From Solimonas sp. (GTDB taxonomy: Bacteria > Pseudomonadota > Gammaproteobacteria > Nevskiales > Nevskiaceae): a stretch of 64,000 nt of DNA. Positions 23,468 through 31,147 of this stretch are shown here, one piece after another. A model generated the notes under the pieces. The model saw only the letters and a program-made list of their open reading frames with translations, was not told the DNA's origin and did not search any database. Positions within the stretch are counted from its first letter, which is position 1. Each line of letters starts with the position of its first letter. The position numbers and the translations under genes were made by a program. The stretch spans positions 1 to 64,000 of the forward strand of contig JASBRP010000031.1 of NCBI GenBank assembly GCA_030149365.1. Reading direction: 5' to 3'.

Positions 23468-25927
23468 TCAGTACATGTAAGGCTGGTACTCGAAGCTCCA
23501 GCCCGGCTTCTCCGCCACGTCGAAGCGGAAGACGATGCCCTCAGCCAGGTTGTTGTTGGTGTTGGTGGTGCCCTGTCCACCCGGCACGGTCAGCACCAGG
23601 CTGAACTCCATCGATTCACCCTTCTTGATCAGCTGCCCACTGGTCAGGCCGACGAATTTGCCCGAGTAGCCGGGATAGGCCGTGTTGGTGGAGGCGCCTA
23701 CAGACAGGTTGCCGATGGTGTAGTCACCGCCGAAAGCCGTGAGGCGGTAGTTCTTCACCTTGTAGTCGCCGGCCGTCGTCAGGCCGCTGACGAACACCGG
23801 GAAGCTGCCGTCGGCATGGTCCCAGTAGGGGAAGGCACGCTGGCGCGAGAAGTCCCCGGCGAGACGGATGCTGCGGTCCCACTGGTTGGGCGGATAGGCC
23901 GTGTAGTGATCCTCCAGCAGCAGGCTCGGGTAATTCGCGCGCTCCACCGCGTTGAAGCGCAGCGTGTGCGGTGCCGAGGCGGCGATGCCGTCGCTGATCA
24001 GCGCGGTCACGCTATAGTTTCCGACCACCGTCGGGATGCCCGGAGTGAAGTTCACCAGCGTCCCGGCGTCGGTCAGCGTGCTGCCCGAGGGCTGCGTCAG
24101 CGTCCACAGGTAGTACAGCGTGTCGAGATCCGGGTCCACCGCGTTCTGCGCATACAGCGTCACCGGCTCGCCGCCGACGATATAGGGCTGGTCGCTGTCG
24201 TTGAAGTGCGTGTTGCTGCGGCGGAAGCTCTGGTGGTTGTTGTCGTTGCTGATGCTGGCGATGTTCGGCGCGTTGTTCTGAGCCTTGGCCAGCACGCGGC
24301 CGTAGTTCAACAGGATCATGCTGCTGGTCACGCCGTGACTGTCCTTCACCGCCAGCGCCGCCAAGTAGATACCCGGCTTGTCGGTCACCACGCCGGCGCG
24401 TGCGCCCTTGAGCACGGTGCCGTCGGCGCGGGTGGCATCGGCGAACTGCAGCGTGGCGGTGCTGCCATCCGGCTTGTCGATCAGCTTCCAGTGGTAGGTC
24501 AGCGCATTGCCGTCCGCATCGGTGCTGCCGGAGCCGTCGAACCAGGCGGTGCCGCCCATCAGGATGGTCTGCGAATCGACCTTGACCAACGCTACCGGCG
24601 CGCGGTTGGCGCCGGTACGGGCGGTGTAGGTCCGCAGCTGCGGCGCGCTGTCGGCCTGGCCGTCATTGACGATCATTTCCCAGGTGTAGTCACCGGCCAC
24701 GGTCGGCGTGAAGCTGAAGGACGTGGCGGTGGACAGGTCGTTCTGCGTGAAACCGGCTGGGGTGCTGATCCAGCGGTAGCGGCGCGTCACCGCATCGCCG
24801 TCGATATCCCAGGAGTTGCCGCTGGCATAGACGGTAGTCGAAAGCTCCGCTTCGCTGATGTAGCCGGGCTCCAGGAAGCCAACGCGCGCGGTGCCGAAGG
24901 TGCTGGCCACCGGCGGCGTGTTGACGGCGCCGGCCGGCTTGGTCACGGTAATGCTGGCTGTGCTGAAGTTGCTGATGGACGTACCGTCATAGACCACCAG
25001 GTAGGCGGACCAGCTGCCGACCACATCAGGGGTCAAGGTGGGCGTGGCCGTGTCGAAGCCGACAAGGGCATCCTCGACCCGGAGCGCCGAACCGTTGCGC
25101 GTCCAGGTGGACGCGGTTCCAGCGCCCGACGTTTCGTTGGGGCTGAACAGGTACCAGCGGTAGCTCAGGCGGTCGCCGTCCGCATCGGAACTGGCGCTGC
25201 CGTCGAGCTTCAGCGGCTTGCCGCGCTCGATCGTGTAGGGGCCGCCGGCATTGGCGACGGGGCGGGTGTTGGCGTTGCTGGCCGTGATGGTGACCGTCAG
25301 CGGTTCGGTGACCTTGTCGGCATAACGCACCACCAGGGTTGCGGTGTAGGTGCCGACCGCATTGGGATAGAGACTGGCCTTGGCGGTGTTGGCACCGACA
25401 AGAGCCGAGTTGCTGGCCGCCGGCTTTTCGACCAGCGTCCACTCATAGATCAGCGCAGCGGCATCGCCGCCGGTGGGCGGCAGGCTGGCGCTGCCATCCA
25501 GGATCACCGTGGTGCCGATCAGCACATTCTGGTCGGCCGGCGCAATCGCCACCGGGTCCGGATTGGTCACGGCGATGGCCACGCGATCGTGCTCGCTGCT
25601 GTCGGTGCCGTCGTTGACCAGAAGGTCCGCCTCGTAGGCGCCCGGCAGGTCAGCCGTGAAACTCGGCTTCTGTGCGGTGGCGCTGGATAGCGCGGCGGCG
25701 CTGCCGTCCGGCTTCTTCACCAGGGTCCAGGTGTAGCTCAGCGTGGCACCGCTGCGCGAGGTCGAGCTGGCGGAGCCGTCCAGCGTCACGGTGTTGCCCA
25801 TCTCCACGGTCTGGTCGGCGCCGGCATGGGCGACGGGCTTGGGCGTGCCGCCGCCGCCACCGCCGCCGCAGGCGGCGAGCAGCAGCGACAGGCACAGCAG
25901 TGCGAACAGTCTCTGTAGCGGAATCAT
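23468..25927 (-). CDS. PKD-repeat lipoprotein
   Basis: An 819-residue lipoprotein. The lipobox LLAAC lies near residue 20, followed by a poly-Gly tether and about six PKD/Ig-like repeats. Each repeat has the pattern G-x-A/P-V-x-LDGSASxDxDGDxLxYxWxL and a later GxYxAxLxVxD. The last about 200 residues differ and end EYQPYMY; they contain no motif I recognise. It is probably anchored in the outer membrane and may be surface exposed. It lies 25 bp after the STN receptor gene on the same strand and ends at a strong terminator, so it is most likely the last gene of the fecI-fecR-receptor operon. A ligand-binding partner of the receptor is a reasonable inference but unproven. Confidence 0.78.
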   Translation of the reverse strand: MIPLQRLFALLCLSLLLAACGGGGGGGTPKPVAHAGADQTVEMGNTVTLDGSASSTSRSGATLSYTWTLVKKPDGSAAALSSATAQKPSFTADLPGAYEADLLVNDGTDSSEHDRVAIAVTNPDPVAIAPADQNVLIGTTVILDGSASLPPTGGDAAALIYEWTLVEKPAASNSALVGANTAKASLYPNAVGTYTATLVVRYADKVTEPLTVTITASNANTRPVANAGGPYTIERGKPLKLDGSASSDADGDRLSYRWYLFSPNETSGAGTASTWTRNGSALRVEDALVGFDTATPTLTPDVVGSWSAYLVVYDGTSISNFSTASITVTKPAGAVNTPPVASTFGTARVGFLEPGYISEAELSTTVYASGNSWDIDGDAVTRRYRWISTPAGFTQNDLSTATSFSFTPTVAGDYTWEMIVNDGQADSAPQLRTYTARTGANRAPVALVKVDSQTILMGGTAWFDGSGSTDADGNALTYHWKLIDKPDGSTATLQFADATRADGTVLKGARAGVVTDKPGIYLAALAVKDSHGVTSSMILLNYGRVLAKAQNNAPNIASISNDNNHQSFRRSNTHFNDSDQPYIVGGEPVTLYAQNAVDPDLDTLYYLWTLTQPSGSTLTDAGTLVNFTPGIPTVVGNYSVTALISDGIAASAPHTLRFNAVERANYPSLLLEDHYTAYPPNQWDRSIRLAGDFSRQRAFPYWDHADGSFPVFVSGLTTAGDYKVKNYRLTAFGGDYTIGNLSVGASTNTAYPGYSGKFVGLTSGQLIKKGESMEFSLVLTVPGGQGTTNTNNNLAEGIVFRFDVAEKPGWSFEYQPYMY

Positions 25928-25952
25928 CGAAGGTCTCCGGGGTACGTCGGTA

Positions 25953-28763
25953 TCAGAAATGCAGCGTCAGGCTGAGGCGAGCGGTGCGGCCTGGCGCGGG
26001 CACTAGGCCCAGGCTGAGTGCATCGAGGTAGTAGCGGTCCATCACGTTGTCGACGTTGAAGTCGATGCTGAAGGTGTCGTCGTGCTTCCAGCTGGCATAG
26101 AGATCCAGCAAGTTGTAGCTGTGCCAGGGCACCACGCGGTTGAAACCCTGCGCCGTCGAATTGTCGAAGGGCGGGGTTTCGGTGCGCTGGCCCATGAAGG
26201 TGCCGCGCGCCCCGATGTCGAGGCGGCGCGAAAACAGCCTCGCACCGAGCGTGGCGCTGGCATGCCACTCCGGTGGGATCATGTTGTTGAAGTAGGAGTT
26301 GGCGACGCCGTAGTCGTTGCAGCGCTCGCGGCGATAGCTGCCGTAGTGGCACACCTCGATATGGTGATAGCGCGTGGCACTGAACTCGCCGTAGATCCAG
26401 CCGGCGTCGTACTCCATCGAAAGCTCGAACCCATGCAGGTCGACGCTCTCGATGTTGCGCATCACGAAGATCTGCCCGCCTTCCTCCCAGGTGTTGGGCG
26501 AAGTGCGGGTTAGATAATTGCGGCTGCGGTTGCGGAACCAGGCCAGCTTGGCTGCCAGGCGATCCTCCGCTACCAGCACGCCGCGTGTCAGCAGGTTGCT
26601 GCCGAGCTCCAGGTTGTAGGCGCGCTCGGGCTGCAGCGGCACGTCCAGCGCCGGCGCCACCGACCAACCATGCGTGCCCTCGAACAGGCTGGGCATGCGC
26701 AGCGCCTGGGCGTAGCGGGTGTAGAACTGCAGGCCGTTGAGCCAGGGCTCCCAGTTCAGGCTCACCACCGGGGCGGTGCCGCTGTTGTCGGTACGGTAGC
26801 GGATCGGGTCGCAGGCACCGTTGCCGTCACCGTCCTCGCAGAAGATGCTCTCCACGTAGACCTGCTCGTCGCAGTTGCCCTGGTCGTCATAGAGCACACA
26901 ATCCATGCGCCCGGTAGGCACCACCAGCTTGTGGTCGTCGGTCTTGGCCCGGCTGTGGCGCAAGCCGGCGTCCAGCGTCAGGGTTGGCAGCATCCTCCAC
27001 TGCCAATTCAGGAACAGGCTGAGCTCCTGCCGGTCGCCGATGCGGCCGTAGGACAGGTTGTGAGGCACCGAGCCGTCGTCGGTGAGCGGCACCTGGGTGT
27101 CCATGTCCTCCCACTGGGCGGTGAGTCCATAGGTCAGCTCATGCGAGCCCCAGCCCTGGAACTCCATGCGATTGCTCAGGTCCCCGCCCCAGCGGTCGTA
27201 GCGCTCCGGTGTCGGCGGCGACGAATACAACTCGTAGATATCTTCCGAGTAGCTGCGGTTGGTGCTGTTGGCGTGTGTATGCCAGAGGTTGAACGAGACG
27301 TTGATCGCATCGCTGGCAGGGTCCCAGCGATAGCGGCTGGTGTAGGTGTGCGCGGTAACCGTGCTGTTGTCGGTCTGCTTGATCTGGTCCAGCCATATCA
27401 GCTGCGAAGGCATCAGCTCGCCGTACTCGCTGTCGTAGCGCATGTAGCCCAGTTCCCAGCTCTGATCGGCCGGAAGATAGAAGTTGCCCTTCAACAGCAT
27501 CGAGTTGCTGTGGCTGTTGCTGTTGACGATGCGCTCGCCGCCGCGGAAGCGGGCGATGCCATCGCGGACCGCCGTCACTTCGGTATAGAACGGCAGCACC
27601 CGGTAGCTCAGCTCCACCTCCGGCGTCGGCCCATGGGTGCCGGAGTAGTAGTTGCCCTGCTGGCGCTGCGCGTAGGCCGCGACGAGGTCGAAGGACTCGA
27701 AGCGCTTGGCCGCCGCGATGCTGCCGGACCAGCTGCGCAGGTCCGTGAAATCCGGGCGGTTCATGCCCTCGGTGGAGCCGAAGGCGCTGGGCAACTGGTA
27801 CTCACCCTGGCACAGGCTCGCTGCCGCACAGTCGATGCGGTAGACGCGGCCGGTGCCGTTCATGCCGGCGACGGTGCCGGCCGGCGGTGCCTCGCTGCTG
27901 TTGCCCATGGCGCCGGCACGCAGGCGCAGCCCCCAGTCCTTGCCGTCCTTGATCAGGTCATTGGCGCCGATCGTGCGCATGCTGACCACGCCGCCGACCG
28001 CTCCGGTGCCATCCGCGCCGACAGAAGGCCCTTTGGTGATGTCGATGCCGCCGATCAGGTCCGGATCGACATAGCTGCGCGAGGACACGCCGGCATAGCC
28101 GCGGTAGACCGTGGTCTCCTGTCGCGCGCCATCGACCAGCACCGGCACGCGGCTCTGGCCCTGCATGCCACGGATGTTCACGTCTAGGCCGCCGCTGTTG
28201 CGGTTTTCGCCGATCAGAACGCCGGGCGTGCCCTGGAAGATGTCGCCTACCGAGGTGCCGCGGAAACGCTCGATCTTCTGCTGACTGATGTGCACCGCCG
28301 AGCCCGGCGTGCTGTAGGGCTTGTCGCCCTCCGCCGGCAGGGCCGAGGCCTCGACCTTGACCGGGTCCAGCAGCATCGCACCGTCGCGCGCCTGTCGCTC
28401 CAGGGTCACCGCGCCCGGCCGCAGGTAGCGCCAGGTCAAGGCGGTGTCCGACAGCAGCTGCGAGAAGGCCTCGGCGATCTCGTAGCGCCCGTTCAGGCCG
28501 GAACTCTGGCGGCCCTCGGTCAGCGAGCCGTCATACGACAGCACGATGTGACTCTGCTGCGCGAACAGGTTCAGGACATCGCGCAGTCGGCCCGGCGGGA
28601 TTGCGTAGTCGAGCGCCGCCCCTGTCTCCAGGGGCTGCGGCTCGGCCGCCCCGCCCTCCGGCGGCTGCGCCGCGGACGGCCACGGCGCCATCAGCGCGGC
28701 GGCCGCGATCAGGCCGGCGGCGGTGAATCGGGTGACGTCATGGGTTTGCCGGGTGGAAAGCAT
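25953..28763 (-). CDS. TonB-dependent receptor with STN signalling domain, probable heme receptor
   Basis: A 936-residue transducer-type receptor. The signal peptide ends near PSAAQ. An N-terminal secretin/TonB (STN) domain (ALDYAIPPGRLRDVLNLFAQQSHIVLSYDGSLTEG) of the kind that contacts FecR is followed by the plug (NIRGMQGQSRVPVLVDGARQ) and a beta-barrel ending in Phe. The barrel has ALRMPSLFEGTHGW, resembling the FRAP-type motif of heme receptors. The ATG at 28763 is preferred; upstream in-frame codons begin with TTG. Downstream of fecI-fecR and near a heme oxygenase, it probably takes up heme or a heme protein. A siderophore ligand is the alternative. Confidence 0.85.
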   Translation of the reverse strand: MLSTRQTHDVTRFTAAGLIAAAALMAPWPSAAQPPEGGAAEPQPLETGAALDYAIPPGRLRDVLNLFAQQSHIVLSYDGSLTEGRQSSGLNGRYEIAEAFSQLLSDTALTWRYLRPGAVTLERQARDGAMLLDPVKVEASALPAEGDKPYSTPGSAVHISQQKIERFRGTSVGDIFQGTPGVLIGENRNSGGLDVNIRGMQGQSRVPVLVDGARQETTVYRGYAGVSSRSYVDPDLIGGIDITKGPSVGADGTGAVGGVVSMRTIGANDLIKDGKDWGLRLRAGAMGNSSEAPPAGTVAGMNGTGRVYRIDCAAASLCQGEYQLPSAFGSTEGMNRPDFTDLRSWSGSIAAAKRFESFDLVAAYAQRQQGNYYSGTHGPTPEVELSYRVLPFYTEVTAVRDGIARFRGGERIVNSNSHSNSMLLKGNFYLPADQSWELGYMRYDSEYGELMPSQLIWLDQIKQTDNSTVTAHTYTSRYRWDPASDAINVSFNLWHTHANSTNRSYSEDIYELYSSPPTPERYDRWGGDLSNRMEFQGWGSHELTYGLTAQWEDMDTQVPLTDDGSVPHNLSYGRIGDRQELSLFLNWQWRMLPTLTLDAGLRHSRAKTDDHKLVVPTGRMDCVLYDDQGNCDEQVYVESIFCEDGDGNGACDPIRYRTDNSGTAPVVSLNWEPWLNGLQFYTRYAQALRMPSLFEGTHGWSVAPALDVPLQPERAYNLELGSNLLTRGVLVAEDRLAAKLAWFRNRSRNYLTRTSPNTWEEGGQIFVMRNIESVDLHGFELSMEYDAGWIYGEFSATRYHHIEVCHYGSYRRERCNDYGVANSYFNNMIPPEWHASATLGARLFSRRLDIGARGTFMGQRTETPPFDNSTAQGFNRVVPWHSYNLLDLYASWKHDDTFSIDFNVDNVMDRYYLDALSLGLVPAPGRTARLSLTLHF

Positions 28764-28901
28764 GGTCTCGACGCTTGAACACCCCTCTCGGGGCCAGGAT
28801 CGGCAGCGGCATTCCGCAGCTGCTTTCCCTGTATGTCGCACCAGTCCGGAAAAGGTATAAGTCTCTTTCAATCGCCACCCGCATCCGCGGAGGCGGGACC
28901 C

Positions 28902-29882
28902 TCAGCGTGGCGCCACCACCACCCAGTAGCGGCTGCGGTAGTCGATGCGCACCGGCAGCGTCTGCTGCAGGGTGGCCAGCACCCGGTCGATATCCGCCAG
29001 GGGGAATACGCCCGACAGCCGCAGCGACGCCACCGCATCGTCGCAGCGCAGCAGGCCGCGCCGGTAGCGCGACAGCTCCGCGATGAACTCACCGAGCGTG
29101 CCGGCCGCGAAGATCAGGCCCTCGCGCCAGGCGCCGGTCCCTGGCTCCACCGGAACGCTCGCCATCGCCGCCCGCGCATGGAAGTCCAGCCGCTGTCCCG
29201 CGTCCACGCGTGACAGCGTGGGCGACCAGGCCGGCAGCACCTCCACCGCGCCGTCCAGCACTGCCACGCGCACAGCGTCGTCGTAGCGGCGCACGACGAA
29301 GCGCGTGCCGATCGGCCGGATGCGGCCCTCGTCGGTTTCCACCACGAACGGCCGTCCGAACAGGTCCGGCACGGTCTCCACCAGGATCTCGCCACGCCGC
29401 AGCTGCACTCGTCGCTGCACGGCGTCGATCGCCACGTCCACGGCGCTGTCGGTATTCAGGAAGAGGCGACTGCCGTCGGCCAGCACCAGGTCCTGGCGCT
29501 CGCCGATCGCGGTGTGCCAGTCGGCCGTTGCCTTTTGCCAGGCCGGCGTTTCCTGGCCCAGCCACAGCAGCGCGCCGGTGCCACCGATCGCCGCCAGCGT
29601 GCGCAAGGCCTGGCGACGCGACATCACCGGGCTTGAGATCGCCGCCACCGCAGGCGCCGCCGAGAGCCCGCGCATGCGCGCATCCATCGTTTCGATCCGC
29701 TGCCAGGCCCGCTCGTGCTCCAGGTCCGCCGCACGCCAGCGCCGCCAGGCATCCCGCACCTCGTCATCGGCATCGTCGGAGCCCAGTTCCACCAGCCAGC
29801 GCACCGCCTCCTGCGCCACCCGCGGTGACACCAGCGGCAGGTCCGGGCGTGCCGCCGTTCCGCATTCGGGATGGCGGCGCAT
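28902..29882 (-). CDS. FecR-family anti-sigma / sigma regulator
   Basis: A 326-residue inner-membrane regulator. The N-terminal cytoplasmic domain (AVRWLVELGSDDADDEVRDAWRRWRAADLEHERAWQRI) is typical for FecR. A membrane segment lies around residues 92-108 (ALRTLAAIGGTGALLWLG). A periplasmic FecR domain (LVLADGSRLFLNTDSAVDV ... RPFVVETDEGRIRPIGTRFVV) and a C-terminal STN-like region follow. It relays occupancy of the receptor's STN domain to the sigma factor. The start shares one base with the fecI stop (TGATG). It belongs to the same operon as the sigma factor and, with a 138-bp gap, the receptor. Confidence 0.93.
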   Translation of the reverse strand: MRRHPECGTAARPDLPLVSPRVAQEAVRWLVELGSDDADDEVRDAWRRWRAADLEHERAWQRIETMDARMRGLSAAPAVAAISSPVMSRRQALRTLAAIGGTGALLWLGQETPAWQKATADWHTAIGERQDLVLADGSRLFLNTDSAVDVAIDAVQRRVQLRRGEILVETVPDLFGRPFVVETDEGRIRPIGTRFVVRRYDDAVRVAVLDGAVEVLPAWSPTLSRVDAGQRLDFHARAAMASVPVEPGTGAWREGLIFAAGTLGEFIAELSRYRRGLLRCDDAVASLRLSGVFPLADIDRVLATLQQTLPVRIDYRSRYWVVVAPR

Positions 29883-30400
29883 CAGTAGCTCCAGTCCGGC
29901 GCCGAGAAATAGCAGCGCTGCGCCGCCGCGGCCATGTATTTCTTCACCGAGATTTCCGACACGCCCAGCTCCGTCGCGATCTCGGAATAGCGCATGCCTT
30001 CCAGGCGCGCCAGCAGGAAAGCCGTCTTGGCCTTGACCGAGAGACCCTCGAGCAGTCGGTCCACCTCGACCAATGCCTCCAGCATCAGCGCCTGCGTCTC
30101 CGGCGAAGGCGTGCTGGCCTCCGGCATCTGCGCCAGCGCATCGAGATAGGCCTGCTCCAGCGTCTGCCGCCGGTAGTGGCTCGCCACCAGCCGGCGCGCG
30201 ATCACCGTCAGGAAGGCACGCGGCTCCTCCAGCACACCGCGCTCGCGCGAGGCAAAGGCGCCCAGGAAAGTATCGTGTGCCAGGTCCTCCGCCGTATGGC
30301 CGCAGGACAGGCGCCGACGCAACCAGGCCAGCAACCAGCGGTGATGATCGGTGTACAGGTCATGCATCAATCGCCGGTTGGCGATCTCGCCCGCAGCCAT
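29882..30400 (-). CDS. FecI-type ECF sigma factor
   Basis: A 172-residue extracytoplasmic-function sigma factor. Region 2 is AWLRRRLSCGHTAEDLAHDTFLGAFA plus the RAFLTVIARRLVASHYRRQ stretch; region 4 is LSVKAKTAFLLARLEGMRYSEIATELGVSEISVKKYMAAA. It directs RNA polymerase to the receptor operon when FecR is triggered. A Fur-box-like sequence lies 33-51 bp upstream of the ATG, the usual way iron scarcity permits expression of fecI genes. Confidence 0.94.
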   Translation of the reverse strand: MAAGEIANRRLMHDLYTDHHRWLLAWLRRRLSCGHTAEDLAHDTFLGAFASRERGVLEEPRAFLTVIARRLVASHYRRQTLEQAYLDALAQMPEASTPSPETQALMLEALVEVDRLLEGLSVKAKTAFLLARLEGMRYSEIATELGVSEISVKKYMAAAAQRCYFSAPDWSY

Positions 30401-30432
30401 GGCTCACTCTCGATTCAGGATGGCGGGCAAAT

Positions 30433-30451
30433 ATTAACGATAATCGTTCTC
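30433..30451 (-). promoter_or_regulatory. Fur-box-like site upstream of fecI
   Basis: On the minus strand this 19-bp site reads GAGAACGATTATCGTTAAT, matching the GATAATGATAATCATTATC consensus at 14 of 19 positions by hand count. It overlaps the 3' end of the upstream gene. It shares the core GAACRATTATCGTT with the site at 31023-31041. Confidence 0.65.
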
Positions 30452-30886
30452 AATTGAAAGGCTGAGACCCTTCGCCCGCTCGGCAGGGCTCGCAACGAAT
30501 CTGCCGAGGCGGGCACGCAGCCAGCGCAGCGCCGCATCGCCATCGTCGAAGCTGCCGATCGGGCAACCCATGATCCGCTGCAGGCTCTCGACATCGTCCT
30601 GGTCGTTCGTGCCCGGCTGCAGTCCGCCGGGAATCACGCAGGCAATCCCGGCGCAGTTGCGCCCGGCGAGACGACGCAGCTCAGCCGTCCAGAAGGGACC
30701 ATGGATCACGCGATGCAGCGACTCCGGCGTCGGCTCCACCGGCTGGAAACTGAGAATGGCGAACGGCCTGCCTCGCGCCAGCCAGCCTTCGAGCCGCGCG
30801 CGATACAGGCCCAGATCCATGTCGCCGATCGGCGGCTCCCAGCGCAGCAGCACCAGCGGCCAGTCGGCCTCGTCGATCAGCAGCAT
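30434..30886 (-). CDS. Conserved-looking hypothetical protein in the iron-regulated cluster
   Basis: A 150-residue soluble protein without signal peptide or membrane helix. It starts MLLIDEADWPLVLLRWEPPIGDMDLGLYRARLEGWLARG and has an alternating beta/alpha pattern reminiscent of SpoIIAA/STAS-like folds (FAILSFQPVEPTPE). I do not recognise a family. It contains two Cys in the stretch NCAGIACVIPGG and in CPIGS. The ATG at 30886 lacks an obvious Shine-Dalgarno. The gene lies upstream of fecI on the same strand, and both its start and its end are close to Fur-like boxes, so it is probably iron regulated. Function unknown. Confidence 0.6.
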   Translation of the reverse strand: MLLIDEADWPLVLLRWEPPIGDMDLGLYRARLEGWLARGRPFAILSFQPVEPTPESLHRVIHGPFWTAELRRLAGRNCAGIACVIPGGLQPGTNDQDDVESLQRIMGCPIGSFDDGDAALRWLRARLGRFVASPAERAKGLSLSIENDYR

Positions 30887-30930
30887 GCCGGCACCGCGCC
30901 TGGCGCGGCCCCGCAGGGGCCAGCAATGGA

Positions 30931-30958
30931 GTCGTGAATGAAGTCGTGAATGAAGTCG
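30931..30958. repeat. Short 12-bp tandem repeat
   Basis: The unit GTCGTGAATGAA occurs twice in full plus four bases of a third, just upstream of the hypothetical gene. It may be simple slippage; a regulatory role is not shown. Confidence 0.5.
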
Positions 30959-31022
30959 CAGCGCTGCATGGAGTCTCCTCGAGTGGAGCGCTCGCAGCAG
31001 CTGGCGCCTTGCCAGTGTAGAT

Positions 31023-31041
31023 AAGAACAATTATCGTTTGC
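31023..31041 (+). promoter_or_regulatory. Fur-box-like site upstream of the third TonB receptor
   Basis: The sequence AAGAACAATTATCGTTTGC shares 13 of 14 core bases with the site before fecI. It lies between the divergent hypothetical gene (start 30886) and the receptor (start 31148) and could serve both. The 261-bp gap otherwise holds only the 12-bp repeat. Confidence 0.55.
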
Positions 31042-31147
31042 AAACCATGGGCCAGGGGCTGGCCACCGCAGCGGCTACAGAACAGCCGCGCAGGCGCGAC
31101 CGGCCCGCGAGCCGGATCGCACTCACCGATACGCCTTGGGGGCCATC

